A stretch of DNA of 64,000 bases from contig NZ_JAFKOJ010000012.1 of the NCBI RefSeq assembly GCF_017303275.1, forward strand, positions 35,731 to 99,730, given 5' to 3'. The DNA is from Bacillus sp. NTK034. GTDB taxonomy: Bacteria; Bacillota; Bacilli; Bacillales; Cytobacillaceae. A program made the translations under genes and the position numbers. The notes under the pieces are model-generated. The model was not told the DNA's origin. It saw only the letters and a program-made list of their open reading frames with translations, and did not search any database. Each line of letters begins with the position of its first letter. Within the stretch, counting starts at the first letter, position 1. Positions 32,545-42,419 of this stretch are shown in pieces.

Positions 32545-33945
32545 TTATTTTACATCTAACTCGTGAACCATCTCAGGTGCTGCTTTCATTTTATGCTGCT
32601 TTTTCGGCTTTTGGCCCATGTTATCAAAACGCGCCTTATCATAAACGGCAGCTCCCACAATTTCCGCTGTATCCTGAAGCTTTTCTTTGCTGATTTTATC
32701 AATCGTGTCTTCTGGAGAATGGTACCATGGTTCAGTTGGGCTGTGAATGAATAAAGCGGCTGCAATGCCTGCTTCCGCAAAAGGCACATGGTCACTTCTG
32801 CCTCCCTGATATACTGGGGTCGGCTCACCGTTCAGCCTTTCACTGGATGCTTGAGAAAGTTCCGTTACAAGATTTTCTTCTCCATCCAAAGTCATCATTA
32901 CTAAATCGCCTGCATCCTTGCTTCCCACCATATCAAGATTAAAGTTTGCAATGGTTCTGCTGATCTCGTCGTCGGAAAGACTGTCAACATAATGGTAAGA
33001 CCCAATCAATCCCAGCTCTTCTGCTCCGAATGTTGCAAAGCGAATCTCTGTATCGGTCGGAATATCCTTAAATACGCGTGCCAGCTCTAATGTCATCGCT
33101 GTTCCGGAAGCATCATCATTCGCTCCGGGAGCCCCTGCTACAGAATCATGGTGTGCGCCAACCACAATTATGTCGTCGTTTGCTTTCTTTTTGTTAGTTG
33201 GTTTCTTTGTGGCAATCACGTTGTGGGAAACTTTTTCTCCTGCATCCGCACCTTCAATGGATAGGGAAGCTGTTAAAGTTTCACCGCTCTCCATCAATGC
33301 AAGAATTGCCTCACCTTCTGCTTTTGACAGGGCTAACGCCGGAACATATTCTTCATTATGAGCTCCAAGCGTGCCGCTTAATGGACCCTCTGCATTATTA
33401 AAAATAATTACTCCGGCAGCCCCTTTTTCTGCTGCATTTAAAACTTTCTCGCCAAAAGAAATGGAACCGCGCTGGATAAGAGCAATTTTGCCTGTGAGAT
33501 CAACGCCTTCCAGTTCTTCCGGTGTGCCTAGCCCAGCAAATGCGAGCTCCCCGCTTACATCCCCATTGACTGAATAGGTAAAGGATCTTGGCTGCAGGTC
33601 TCCTTCATAGCCATCAATGGTCACTTCCATACTGCTCGGAGGAGTATATCCATAAAACGTGAATGGCTGAATCTCTGTTTCATAGCCATAGGATTCGAAT
33701 TGGCTTTTAATATACTGAACCGCATTATACTCCGATTCCGTACCGGCTACACGCGGGGTTTGTGAAAGATAATCAATATTATTATAAATATTTTCTGCAT
33801 TAATTTTATTGACTACCTTCTTGTCGAATACATTTAACGGCTGAGTCTGTTTAACGTCTGCTGGATGTGCAAAAACTGCCTGTGTCCCAATAGCTCCAAA
33901 GATAAGAGTCGAAGCCAATGCCACTTTTATAATTGGTTTTCTCAT
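32545..33945 (-). CDS. Secreted M28 aminopeptidase (YwaD-like)
   Basis: 466 residues with a signal peptide (KPIIKVALASTLIFGAIGTQAVFAHP). The M28 zinc peptidase is split by a PA domain (about 130-225, LTGKIALIQRGSISFGEKVLNAAEKGAAGVIIFNN). Co-catalytic zinc motifs: VVGAHHDSVAG, GANDDASG, FGAEELGLIGS with the catalytic Glu, NFNLDMVG, and HSPEDTIDKI. Releases N-terminal residues from peptides outside the cell. It resembles B. subtilis YwaD, a double-zinc aminopeptidase. The ATG follows GGAGGTACTAG. Monocistronic. Confidence 0.93.
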   Translation of the reverse strand: MRKPIIKVALASTLIFGAIGTQAVFAHPADVKQTQPLNVFDKKVVNKINAENIYNNIDYLSQTPRVAGTESEYNAVQYIKSQFESYGYETEIQPFTFYGYTPPSSMEVTIDGYEGDLQPRSFTYSVNGDVSGELAFAGLGTPEELEGVDLTGKIALIQRGSISFGEKVLNAAEKGAAGVIIFNNAEGPLSGTLGAHNEEYVPALALSKAEGEAILALMESGETLTASLSIEGADAGEKVSHNVIATKKPTNKKKANDDIIVVGAHHDSVAGAPGANDDASGTAMTLELARVFKDIPTDTEIRFATFGAEELGLIGSYHYVDSLSDDEISRTIANFNLDMVGSKDAGDLVMMTLDGEENLVTELSQASSERLNGEPTPVYQGGRSDHVPFAEAGIAAALFIHSPTEPWYHSPEDTIDKISKEKLQDTAEIVGAAVYDKARFDNMGQKPKKQHKMKAAPEMVHELDVK

Positions 33946-34102
33946 CTAGTACCTCCAATAGAATAATAGATTCCGCTCATTAAATTTTATAATGTTTCGA
34001 AATCTCTTATAAGGGTACAAGATACTAGAGTACACTAGGTACAACCATCTATATTTTGGTTAAATTGTTAATATTAGTAAATACCTAATAGGAAAAATAG
34101 AC

Positions 34103-34136
34103 AAAAAAAAGAAGGCTACCCCCGGTTAGCCTTCTT
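34103..34136 (-). terminator. Terminator after the short flavoprotein
   Basis: 10-bp stem AAGAAGGCTA/TAGCCTTCTT, 8-nt loop, minus-strand T8. Confidence 0.92.
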
Positions 34137-34142
34137 TCCCTA

Positions 34143-34703
34143 CTATTTCATTATATCATGGTCCACATAGCGCTCGCCGTTTAATTCGCTGATTACGTTA
34201 ATGGCAACTTTTGCACCGTCTCCGGCTGTAATGATTGTATGGACGCTGACTCCTGCAATTGTTCCGGCTGCCCAAATGCCATCGACATTCGTCTTTCCGT
34301 CGGATTCAACATCCAGAACCGTTTTAATGCGCGGCTCAGTACCTGCTTTGATCTTCAAACCGGCTTTTTCTGCTAAATCGGTAGATACGCCAGCTGCTAT
34401 AATCACTTGCTTTGCTGAATAGGTTTTTTCTCCCGCTGTTACACTAAAACTCTCATCAGCTTTTTCAATGTTTTCAACTGTTGCCTCTACAATCTCTGCC
34501 CCGAACTTAGCGGCTTGCTTTTTGCCAGTCTCGATTAAATCCGGTCCAGTAATTTCCATAACTCCATAATGATTTTCAACCCACGCCCGTTTAGTCATGC
34601 TTTTATCATTATCCACAACCACTACCTTCTTGCCGGCTTTTGCAGCAAATAGCGCAGCACTTGCACCAGCAGGGCCTGCACCCACAATTAAGATATCAAA
34701 CAT
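34143..34703 (-). CDS. Short thioredoxin-reductase-like FAD protein
   Basis: 186 residues from ATG following GGAGGAAGTATGG. FAD-binding Rossmann loop FDILIVGAGPAGASAALFAAKAGKKVVVVDN (1-31), the AKQVIIAAGV segment, and the C-terminal FAD loop VDGIWAAGTIAGVSVHTIITAGDGAKVA typical of TrxB/YumC. The whole NADPH-binding domain and CxxC motif of thioredoxin reductase (about 310 residues) are absent, leaving a minimal FAD domain. Short proteins of this kind exist in Bacillus, so it is probably intact rather than truncated. Redox partner unknown. Confidence 0.82.
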   Translation of the reverse strand: MFDILIVGAGPAGASAALFAAKAGKKVVVVDNDKSMTKRAWVENHYGVMEITGPDLIETGKKQAAKFGAEIVEATVENIEKADESFSVTAGEKTYSAKQVIIAAGVSTDLAEKAGLKIKAGTEPRIKTVLDVESDGKTNVDGIWAAGTIAGVSVHTIITAGDGAKVAINVISELNGERYVDHDIMK

Positions 34704-34795
34704 CCATACTTCCTCCTTTAACACATTATTTACTTATAGTTTATCCAAACTGATAATAATTGTAAAATAATGTGATTTAAGGAAAATTGTCCAAT

Positions 34796-35026
34796 TTAGT
34801 CCTCATCTTTGATATCCCGATCCTCCGGTATCGGCTCATTTAGAATTTCTTCCACCAGCTCCCTGTATTTTTCCACCTGCTTCAAATGAGCATTAAACTG
34901 TTCCTTGTATATTAAGTACTGTTCTCCGTCATATATGGCACGTATTTTCTTTTGCTGAATCAAGCTTTCTACATATGATTCAGGGTAAGATAAATATTCT
35001 GCGGTTTCTTTAATAGTAAGATACAT
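34796..35026 (-). CDS. Excisionase/MerR-type small HTH protein
   Basis: 76 residues. The N-terminal half MYLTIKETAEYLSYPESYVESLIQQKKIRAIYDGEQYLIY is the winged-helix pattern of excisionase-family (helix_turn_helix_17) DNA-binding proteins. The C-terminal half is an acidic helix ending PIPEDRDIKDED. No integrase or phage gene is nearby, so a role in recombination is not supported. Probably a small transcription or adaptor factor. Confidence 0.75.
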   Translation of the reverse strand: MYLTIKETAEYLSYPESYVESLIQQKKIRAIYDGEQYLIYKEQFNAHLKQVEKYRELVEEILNEPIPEDRDIKDED

Positions 35027-35232
35027 GCTTGTTCTTCCCTTTCTAATTCCTTATAATATGGTTTTACTAATTTCTAGGCACTAGAAGACTCTACTAAAAT
35101 CATATAGAATAGAAACTGTAAATAATTTGTATATGCAACTTATATTCTTTTATTATACAGCGAAAAAATACTTATTTGACTGAATTCCAGCTCTTTTTTC
35201 AGCCAGATAGAGAACAGGAGAAATATAAGCTA

Positions 35233-36891
35233 ATGAATAAAAAAAAGGTATTGGGCTTATATGTAATGATCAGCCTTATTTGGGTATTCGGAACGAACTA
35301 CCTTTTGCATATGCTTGAGCCCTCTTCTCTTGTCAGTTTCTTTTTTAGAGCAAAAGAGTTTCTGTACATTATCGTTACAGGCTGGCTGCTCTATTATTTT
35401 ATTGGCAAAAGAGATGAGCTCAGTGCCTCGAGGGAAGATGAAAAGCGCCTTTCCACTTTAATCAATTCCATGGTTGACTTTGTCAATTTTAAAGACGGAC
35501 AGGGCCGGTGGATTGAGTCTAATGAATTTGGACTTAAGCTGTTCAATCTTGAAAATGTCGATTATAAAGGCAAGAAGGACTCTGAACTGGCCGAGTACAC
35601 TGATTTTTATGCAGACGCCCTTCGCTACTGTGAAACTTCAGATGAAGAAACCTGGATAAATGGTAAAATTACCCGCATCGAAGAAGTCATTCCTTTGCCT
35701 GACGGAACAGAAAAAACGTTTGATACGATTAAAGTCCCGCTCTTTCATGCCGATGGAAGCCGAAAAGGACTGGTCATTATCGGCCGGGATATTACAGAAA
35801 GAAAGCATGTGGAGAAGCTTCTTGCCGAAAGCCAGCAGCAATATAAATCTTTGTTTGAATATAATACTGAAATTGTCTTTATGACTGACCTTCATGGCAC
35901 CATCACGAAAGTAAATCCCCAATTCAAAGCGGTGACAGGCTATAGTCCTGATGAGACATTGGGTAAAAGCATAAATGAAATCATACCAGCTCCTTATAAA
36001 ATGAAGGCCATTGAAGACTTTACAGGCATCCTTGAAGATAAACAGCCGAAAACCTGTGAATTTGAATTCAATCATAAAAATGGCAGCCAGCTCACTATTC
36101 AATGCACTGCGCTTCCGCTCATTGTAAACGGTCAAATTGCCGGAATCATCGGCTATGGAAAAGATGTGACAAAGCTTCGTCAGGCTGAAGAAAGATTGCG
36201 CCGCACTGAAAAGCTTTCTGTGGTTGGCGAGCTGTCTGCCAGTGTTGCGCACGAAATCAGAAATCCGCTGACTTCTTTAAAAGGCTTCGTGCAGCTCATG
36301 CAGCTGGAAGATGAAAAGCACCAATTCTATTATCAGATCATGCAGGAGGAGCTGGACCGGATCAACCATATTGTCGGAGAGCTGCTGCTCCTTGCCAAGC
36401 CTCAGGATATTTGTTTTACAAAAGCGGATGTTCAAAAAATCCTTTTTAATGTCATTTCGCTTTTGAAAACAGAAGCCAGCATGCACAATGTCCAGATAGA
36501 GTTTTTATTAAAATCGGATGTGTATATGATTGAATGTGAACCAAATCAGCTGAAGCAGCTTTTTATTAACATCATAAAAAATGCCATTGAAGCATCAAGA
36601 GATGGAGGTAAAGTAACGGTTACACTGCAGGAGGAAGACCAGCAGCTGATTATCCTGGTTAAGGATAATGGCTGCGGCATGTCGGAAGAACGCCTTAACA
36701 GGATCGGTGAACCTTTCTATTCTTCCAAAGAAAAAGGCACCGGCCTCGGACTTACAGTCAGCTTCAAAATCGTCCAATCCCATAGCGGTTCCATTTATTT
36801 CAATAGTGAAAAAGGGAAAGGAACAGAAGCTGTCATTAAGCTGCCAGTAAAAAAACAAACATCAGCCCCTGAGGCAGGATTAATAGTTTAA
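35233..36891 (+). CDS. PAS sensor histidine kinase (sporulation-kinase type)
   Basis: 552 residues from ATG 35233 (AGGAG lies 12 nt upstream, somewhat long; a TTG at 35176 has no site). Two membrane helices (LGLYVMISLIWVFGTNYLL; LYIIVTGWLLYYFIG) are followed by PAS 1 (about 60-185), PAS 2 (about 195-310), HisKA with the phospho-His in GELSASVAHEIRNPLTSLKGF, and HATPase (NIIKNAIEASRDGGKV, DNGCGMSEE, GTGLGLTVS). No response regulator is adjacent. The architecture and H-box match KinA-KinE kinases feeding the Spo0 phosphorelay; the target here is inferred. Confidence 0.88.
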   Translation: MNKKKVLGLYVMISLIWVFGTNYLLHMLEPSSLVSFFFRAKEFLYIIVTGWLLYYFIGKRDELSASREDEKRLSTLINSMVDFVNFKDGQGRWIESNEFGLKLFNLENVDYKGKKDSELAEYTDFYADALRYCETSDEETWINGKITRIEEVIPLPDGTEKTFDTIKVPLFHADGSRKGLVIIGRDITERKHVEKLLAESQQQYKSLFEYNTEIVFMTDLHGTITKVNPQFKAVTGYSPDETLGKSINEIIPAPYKMKAIEDFTGILEDKQPKTCEFEFNHKNGSQLTIQCTALPLIVNGQIAGIIGYGKDVTKLRQAEERLRRTEKLSVVGELSASVAHEIRNPLTSLKGFVQLMQLEDEKHQFYYQIMQEELDRINHIVGELLLLAKPQDICFTKADVQKILFNVISLLKTEASMHNVQIEFLLKSDVYMIECEPNQLKQLFINIIKNAIEASRDGGKVTVTLQEEDQQLIILVKDNGCGMSEERLNRIGEPFYSSKEKGTGLGLTVSFKIVQSHSGSIYFNSEKGKGTEAVIKLPVKKQTSAPEAGLIV

Positions 36892-36896
36892 ACAGC

Positions 36897-36938
36897 AAAG
36901 AGCGATTTCAATCAAACGTTTGATTGAAATCGCTCTTT
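36897..36938. terminator. 42-bp perfect palindrome terminator, palindrome copy 3
   Basis: Perfect palindrome of 21+21 nt centred at 36917/36918, no unpaired loop beyond the central bases, followed on the plus strand by T-rich sequence. The middle is the AATCAAACGTTTGATT core shared with 979-1002 and 10202-10217; the outer arms (AAAGAGCG...CGCTCTTT) are unique. It lies between convergent genes and can stop transcription from the kinase side and perhaps from telA. Confidence 0.9.
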
Positions 36939-36949
36939 TTTTAATCCTG

Positions 36950-38116
36950 CTAATTCCCCTTAATCTCCAGCAGCTTCTGCCTCAAATCATTTTCCATATT
37001 GGCCAGGTCGTGTTCTGCCTGTCGGCGTTTATGGCGGCCCTCCTCCTGTATTCTCAGGGTTTCTTCAAGAGTGGAAATCAGGTTCTCCTGTGTTTTCTTT
37101 AACGTTTCAATGTCAACAAGGCCCCGTTCATTCTCACGTGCCGTTTCAATTGTATTCATTTTCAGCATTTCTGCATTTTTCAAAAGAAGATCATTAGTTG
37201 TTTTTGAGACCTTCTTCTGGGCTTCGACGGCATGGCGCTGGCGAAGCAATGTCAAGGCGATGGCCACCTGGTTCTTCCAAAGCGGGATGGCCGTCATGAT
37301 GGAAGACTGGATTTTTTCAACCAATGCCTGATTGGTATTCTGAATAAGACGAATCTGCGGTGCGCTTTGAATCGTTATTTCACGGCTCAGCTTCAAGTCA
37401 TAAAGGCGTTTATCCAGGCGGTCGGCAAACTGCATCATATCGTTCACTTCCTGGAACCTCATCTGGTCATTCGACTCTTCTGCCTTCTTCTTCATCTGGG
37501 GAATCGTCTTTTCATGAAGCTCTTCAAGCTTCAGTTCACCTGCTGCAATATATACATTTAAAGCATGAAAATACTCTTTATTATTTTCGTAAAGCTTATC
37601 TAACATGACAATGTCGGAAAGAAGTGCATTCTTGCTCCTTTCCAGTTTGACGCTGATGCGGTCGATTTGAGCACCCGTTTTCTGGTATTTGGATAGGACT
37701 TCCTGAACAGAACCGGATATCTTTCCAAACATACGAGCAAAAAAGGATGATTTCTCCGGCTTCAGCTCATCCGGATTCACATCATTGAATTTCTTCATCA
37801 GATCATTGATGATCGTTCCCACTTCACCAACGTCCTTTTTCTGAACATGCTCGAGCATTGTATGAGAAAACGATAACAGCTTTGATTGAGCCGGTGTTCC
37901 GTATGAGATCATTGCCTGGTGATTGGCAGGATCGATTTGCTTTGCAAGCTGATAGGCTTTTTCCCGGTTTTCTTCCGGAATCACATCGATCAGCCTTGTC
38001 CGCTTTTCCGATTGCAAGGACGAGGAAGCTTCCTCCTGCTTTTCCCCAAAAGGATCTGCCATTAGATCATCCAATAGATTGGTGTTTTTTAACAGGGACG
38101 GTTTTTCTTCGGTCAT
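36950..38116 (-). CDS. telA: TelA/KlaA toxic-anion resistance family protein (YaaN-like)
   Basis: 388 residues, ATG after CAGGAGATTAAA. All-helical cytoplasmic coiled-coil protein. Family marks: the central [44 protein letters not shown] region, [32 protein letters not shown], and a charged C-terminal helix. Named for tellurite resistance, but the activity is undefined and it is often linked to cell-envelope stress. It overlaps the upstream xpaC-like gene by 4 bp (ATGA), as in the B. subtilis xpaC-yaaN pair. Confidence 0.92.
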   Translation of the reverse strand: MTEEKPSLLKNTNLLDDLMADPFGEKQEEASSSLQSEKRTRLIDVIPEENREKAYQLAKQIDPANHQAMISYGTPAQSKLLSFSHTMLEHVQKKDVGEVGTIINDLMKKFNDVNPDELKPEKSSFFARMFGKISGSVQEVLSKYQKTGAQIDRISVKLERSKNALLSDIVMLDKLYENNKEYFHALNVYIAAGELKLEELHEKTIPQMKKKAEESNDQMRFQEVNDMMQFADRLDKRLYDLKLSREITIQSAPQIRLIQNTNQALVEKIQSSIMTAIPLWKNQVAIALTLLRQRHAVEAQKKVSKTTNDLLLKNAEMLKMNTIETARENERGLVDIETLKKTQENLISTLEETLRIQEEGRHKRRQAEHDLANMENDLRQKLLEIKGN

Positions 38117-38769
38117 TTTAATCTCCTGCTTTCATCATGAATTCTTGAATCCTTTATCTTCTCAATCGAATTCCTGGCAACATCAATTTCAAGATGAAGC
38201 TGATCAATATCTTCAGCTATAACCCTGTGAAGATCTTCCTCCACATGATGGGTAAGTGTATCAAGTGTACGTCTGGTCTCCTGGAGGGACTGATCCAGTT
38301 CACGCGATTTTCTCGGCTGGGAAGACAGAAAGACATACTTTTCCGCCAACTCCACCGCGGAATCCAAATGGGAAAAATAAAACTGCTCGGCCTGATAAAA
38401 ACGTTTCGGCTCACTTCTGGTCAGTCTGTAAATTCTTCTCGTTACCCTCATGAATTCCATGCGCTGCTTCAGCGTAGGGAAATGCCGAATTGAGAACATC
38501 GCTTTGTGCAAGCGGGTTATCTTGCGGCGCGCCTCATCAAGATTTCGCTTTATATATTGGTATTCCCTTTTCGTCAATCCATGCTTTTTCAAAAAGCGGC
38601 GGCGCTGAATCAATCCCCCGGCCCAATAAGTAAGAAACCCGGCTCCAGCTCCATATATCCCTGACAAAATGAAAGTTTGCCCGAATGCAAAGTAACTTGC
38701 CAGCCAAACACTGACAGACAAAGGAACAGCCGTCAGCAAACGAAAAGCAAATGCTAAAAAGGAATTCAT
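38113..38769 (-). CDS. xpaC: XpaC-like membrane protein
   Basis: 218 residues. Two N-terminal helices ([27 protein letters not shown] and [19 protein letters not shown]), then [29 protein letters not shown] and a long helical cytoplasmic domain. XpaC was described as hydrolysing 5-bromo-4-chloro-3-indolyl phosphate, but its true role is unclear. The stop overlaps the telA start (ATGA), so the two should be translationally coupled and probably act together in an envelope or metal stress response. Confidence 0.88.
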   Translation of the reverse strand: MNSFLAFAFRLLTAVPLSVSVWLASYFAFGQTFILSGIYGAGAGFLTYWAGGLIQRRRFLKKHGLTKREYQYIKRNLDEARRKITRLHKAMFSIRHFPTLKQRMEFMRVTRRIYRLTRSEPKRFYQAEQFYFSHLDSAVELAEKYVFLSSQPRKSRELDQSLQETRRTLDTLTHHVEEDLHRVIAEDIDQLHLEIDVARNSIEKIKDSRIHDESRRLK

Positions 38770-38985
38770 ATTTATCGACTCCTACTCATAGTCCTACTTA
38801 TTTATACGTTTTTTATAAACCTAAAGTTTCATCCACATTCATTTTCAGCAAAAAATCCGTATATCCTTAATTCTATTAAAACACTTTTAAAAAACTTCTC
38901 AAGTTATACGATACTAAATATCACGATTGCCCGCCATAGACCACAAAAGTAATCCTTGCTAAGACCTGAGACGTATATTTATATG

Positions 38986-39023
38986 CAAAAAAAGCACCTG
39001 CGGAAGTTTTCCGCAGATGCTTT
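38986..39023 (-). terminator. Terminator after SH3b/C39-like gene
   Basis: 15-bp stem around TGCGGAA/TTCCGCA with one G-U pair, 3-nt loop, minus-strand T-run. Confidence 0.9.
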
Positions 39024-39027
39024 CTGG

Positions 39028-40131
39028 CTATTTTACAGCCAATGCACGCTTGCCCATGGCATTGTAGATCTTAATGAATTTCTCCTTAGGCATTTTCACA
39101 TCTTTCTTAATTGCTTCACTGTCATTAAAGTAAACATAATCTGCATCCACACCGGTTACGACAATGCAGTGCAGTGGCGTCGGTGCACTGATCGTTTTGC
39201 CGGCAGGTGTTTTCCAGCTTCTTTTATTCGGCATTTCATGGCTGATTGTAAACCATGCCAACACAGGGTTACCCTCTGAAACAGCCTTTTCTATTTCCGA
39301 AAATTCTTTTCCGGTCAGATTTACTCCACCAGGACGATATTGGTCAAGCAGCTTTTTCAGCGGCCCCGGATTTATCGTGTGCCCATTGCCAAAAGGTGTT
39401 CCGACGAACCCGACATCAGGGTCACCCCAGGTTTTAATAGAACCGTCCGCATTTCTCACCAGCTTTGTGGAGTCGTATGGCATTTCATTTGCAAGTGTTG
39501 TTTTGCTGACATTCACTCCATAATACTTCAGTGCCATGGCAAGGGAAGTCACTTCACATCCGCTTGGCAGCTCCGGCCGCTGGGCAATGAGCGGTACATT
39601 GATCCTGGCCTGACGGGGATCACCGGCTGTTACATAATCACCGCTGACGTAACCAGTGCCGCCGTTGTAGGAAATTTTAAACCAGCCGTTGCTTTCCTTA
39701 TGTATGACACTTAACACTGATCCGTTTTTTAAGAGGCCGACACTGCTGTAATTTAACCCCGGACCTGTTCGGACATTTAAGGATGTAGCATCCACCCGGT
39801 AAAGTTTTTCATTTGTTTTGACGTATTGGCCGCTGACATAGCCTGTTTTTCCATTATAGCTAATTTTGTACCAGCCGCTGGCAAGGCGTTCGATTGCCTG
39901 TATACTGCTGCCTTGGGCCAGACTGCCGATCCTGCTATAATTTGTCCCCGGTCCGGAACGGACATTCAGGCTGGTCGCATCTACCGTATAAGTATATGAT
40001 GCCGCTTCTGCCGATATCTCACTTGAAAAGTTCGGAATTGACGGTGCCATGACTCCTCCTGCAAATATAGCTGCAGCAACAGTCCCTTTTAATAGAGCTC
40101 TGTTTCCATATGAACCTTTTAACATTGCCAT
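39028..40131 (-). CDS. Secreted SH3b-SH3b-C39-like peptidase
   Basis: 367 residues, ATG after GGAGGAAAATAT. Signal peptide (GTVAAAIFAGGVMAPSIPNFSSEISAEA), then two bacterial SH3 repeats (ATSLNVRSGPGTNYSRIG at 52-69 and ATSLNVRTGPGLNYSSVG about 65 residues later), which bind the cell wall. The C-terminal 190 residues are a C39-like papain-fold domain: Cys in LPSGCEVTSLAMALKYYG, His in PTPLHCIVVTGVD and Asp/Asn in VYFNDSEA. Possibly a wall-associated peptidase; the substrate is not known. Monocistronic. Confidence 0.9.
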   Translation of the reverse strand: MAMLKGSYGNRALLKGTVAAAIFAGGVMAPSIPNFSSEISAEAASYTYTVDATSLNVRSGPGTNYSRIGSLAQGSSIQAIERLASGWYKISYNGKTGYVSGQYVKTNEKLYRVDATSLNVRTGPGLNYSSVGLLKNGSVLSVIHKESNGWFKISYNGGTGYVSGDYVTAGDPRQARINVPLIAQRPELPSGCEVTSLAMALKYYGVNVSKTTLANEMPYDSTKLVRNADGSIKTWGDPDVGFVGTPFGNGHTINPGPLKKLLDQYRPGGVNLTGKEFSEIEKAVSEGNPVLAWFTISHEMPNKRSWKTPAGKTISAPTPLHCIVVTGVDADYVYFNDSEAIKKDVKMPKEKFIKIYNAMGKRALAVK

Positions 40132-40418
40132 ATATTTTCCTCCATATCCCTCATCTTTTTCTGTCGAATTTTGCAGACTACTCTAAAAATATAGATTCGG
40201 AAACTTTCAGTCTACCTTTTTGGGACTGGAAAAATTTTATTGAATCTATTGCATCACTTTATTTAACTGATTCGGGATAATTGTCCTCTGTATATCTTCC
40301 TTCTTCATAAAAACAATTGAGTGGCTCTAGCCGGTAAAAAGTCGATTATTTGTTTATTTATAAGAAATACAGGGAATAACCTCTTGTACCAATTTACTTA
40401 CACCTTGGAGGAAACATA

Positions 40419-42335
40419 ATGATTAAGCACTATTTTTATATCGTTATTTTATTAATAGGATTGAGTGTATTTCCATCCTCAGGATATGTAGAGGATCGGG
40501 ATGGACAGGAAAACAAGGTTGTGCTGATTTCCTTTGATGGGATGAGAAATGACCTTACAAAAGAGTATGTAAAGGAAGGCAAACTTCCCCACATAAAAAA
40601 ACTTATGAAGAATGGCGTATCGGCCAGGGATTCCAAAACCGTAACCCCATCGCTGACCGCCCCATCTCATGCTGCAATAGCTTCTGGTGCAGCCCCGCCG
40701 GAGACCGGCATGGTCAGCAATAAGTGGCAGGATCCCCATAAGGAATTGGCAAATGGGGAAAGCGCCTTTCATCAGCCGCTCGATAAAAGCCCGCTTTGGG
40801 CAGAAGCCAAAAAAAACGGCAAAACAACTGCCACAGTGCTGTTTCCCGGATCAAATCCTGATGCAGGAACACAGGCTGATTACGCAGTCTATTATGGCGA
40901 AACCTGGGCTGAGAGTTCTCTGGATCAGCTTCAGTTCAAGAAAGCAGAGAGCTGGAAGCACACCGAAAGCAGCTTTAGCCCTATAAAGGAAGCTATATTG
41001 GAGCTGCCAATAAAAAAAGCAAAGAACAAAGAACTTTATATATTAGCTTTAGACACTTCAGATGATGGGAAGACCAATTATAATCGTTTCATTTTTTCGG
41101 AAAACCGTTCAGCAGACCTCAAAGATGTCACTGTCAATGCCAATGAATGGGGGGCAATTCCTGTTGAAGTCGATGGCGAATCTGCAGGATTCTGGTTTAA
41201 GCTGAAAATTGACCCTGGCCTTGAGAAAGCAAGCATTTACCGGACGGCCGTTACATCAGCCCTCATTGAAGGCCCCGACGGATTTGAAGAGGAGCTGCTT
41301 TCAGAATTCGGCTTTTTCCCCGTCCAGGATGATACAAAGGCCTTTGAAAAAAAGTGGATTACCAGAAAAGAGTACGAAGAAATCAGTTCACGTTTTGTCA
41401 GCTGGGCAACTGATGTGTCTCTTTATATTAAAGAGGAATACCAGCCTGATTTGCTGATGTTTTATACACCTCAAATTGATCATGAATCACACCGCTTTCT
41501 GCTGTCAGATCCACGTCAGCCTGGATATTCCGAGGAAAATTCACAAAAACATAGGAAATACATTGAATGGGCATACAAGCTTTCCGATGATGTCGTTGGA
41601 CAGACGGTGGATAGCCTTAGCGAAATAGACCACCTTCTTGTTGTATCCGACCACGGCATGGAACCAGTTCATACCATCCTTGCTCCAAACACTCTTTTGA
41701 AAGAAGCAGGCCTTTTAGCGACAGATAAAAAAGGCAAAGTGGATGAGGAGAACTCCAAAGCAATGGCTGTAGCCAGCGGGTCAGCTGCACAAATTTATCT
41801 GAATGAAAACCTCACTAAAAAAGAGAAGGAAAAGGCGGCAGACCAAGTAGAGAAACTTTTTAGCGAGTATAAAATCAAGCCGGAATTTCAGACAAAAATC
41901 CTAAAGGGCTATTTTGGTGAAGCTGGTGATTCCATTAAGCAAGGGCAGTTCAGCCATTTTAATCAAACTGCTAAGCAGTTTTTCCGTCACCTTTTTAGAA
42001 AGGAAGAACAACCTTATCAGATTGCCTACGGAAATAATAAAGAGAATAAGCACCCTAACCAGGGAGACATTTTGCTGCTTGGCGGAAGGGGCTATATGAT
42101 GGGAAGCAGCCTAACAAGTCCCCATATGCCGGCAATTGAACTCGGCAGCCACGGCGGCAATCCTGATCGGAAAGAACTCAGGGCAGTCTTCTTTGCACAT
42201 GGTCCTTCTTTTAAAAAGGACAGCCGGATTGGCTCGATTACTACACTCGATATTGCCCCAACTGTCTATAAGCTGCTGGACATACCTGCTCCGGACTTTT
42301 TGGAGGGTGAAGTTCTAAAAGATGCTTTACGTTAA
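40419..42335 (+). CDS. Exported nucleotide pyrophosphatase/phosphodiesterase-like protein
   Basis: 638 residues, ATG after TTGGAGGAAACATA. Signal peptide (KHYFYIVILLIGLSVFPSSGYV). Alkaline-phosphatase-superfamily two-metal site: VVLISFDGMRNDL (Asp), PSLTAPSHAAIASG (Thr nucleophile), FYTPQIDHESHRF (Asp/His), LVVSDHGMEPV (Asp-His) and IELGSHGGNP (His). This is the NPP/type I phosphodiesterase layout; the large insert between residues 150 and 330 is beta-rich. Likely acts on phosphodiesters or pyrophosphates outside the membrane. Monocistronic. Confidence 0.9.
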   Translation: MIKHYFYIVILLIGLSVFPSSGYVEDRDGQENKVVLISFDGMRNDLTKEYVKEGKLPHIKKLMKNGVSARDSKTVTPSLTAPSHAAIASGAAPPETGMVSNKWQDPHKELANGESAFHQPLDKSPLWAEAKKNGKTTATVLFPGSNPDAGTQADYAVYYGETWAESSLDQLQFKKAESWKHTESSFSPIKEAILELPIKKAKNKELYILALDTSDDGKTNYNRFIFSENRSADLKDVTVNANEWGAIPVEVDGESAGFWFKLKIDPGLEKASIYRTAVTSALIEGPDGFEEELLSEFGFFPVQDDTKAFEKKWITRKEYEEISSRFVSWATDVSLYIKEEYQPDLLMFYTPQIDHESHRFLLSDPRQPGYSEENSQKHRKYIEWAYKLSDDVVGQTVDSLSEIDHLLVVSDHGMEPVHTILAPNTLLKEAGLLATDKKGKVDEENSKAMAVASGSAAQIYLNENLTKKEKEKAADQVEKLFSEYKIKPEFQTKILKGYFGEAGDSIKQGQFSHFNQTAKQFFRHLFRKEEQPYQIAYGNNKENKHPNQGDILLLGGRGYMMGSSLTSPHMPAIELGSHGGNPDRKELRAVFFAHGPSFKKDSRIGSITTLDIAPTVYKLLDIPAPDFLEGEVLKDALR

Positions 42336-42339
42336 CAAC

Positions 42340-42378
42340 ACTGCCTTGCTATGCGCTGCAAGGCAGTATTTCATTTTT
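42340..42378 (+). terminator. Terminator after the phosphodiesterase
   Basis: 10-bp stem ACTGCCTTGC/GCAAGGCAGT, 8-nt loop, ATTTCATTTTTG tail. Confidence 0.85.
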
Positions 42379-42419
42379 GAAAATAAAAAACCCACCCCTA
42401 TAGAGATGAGCTGTACACG

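Noticed and set aside
34796..35026. Prophage excisionase
   Set aside because: No integrase, attachment repeat or other phage gene in the surroundings.
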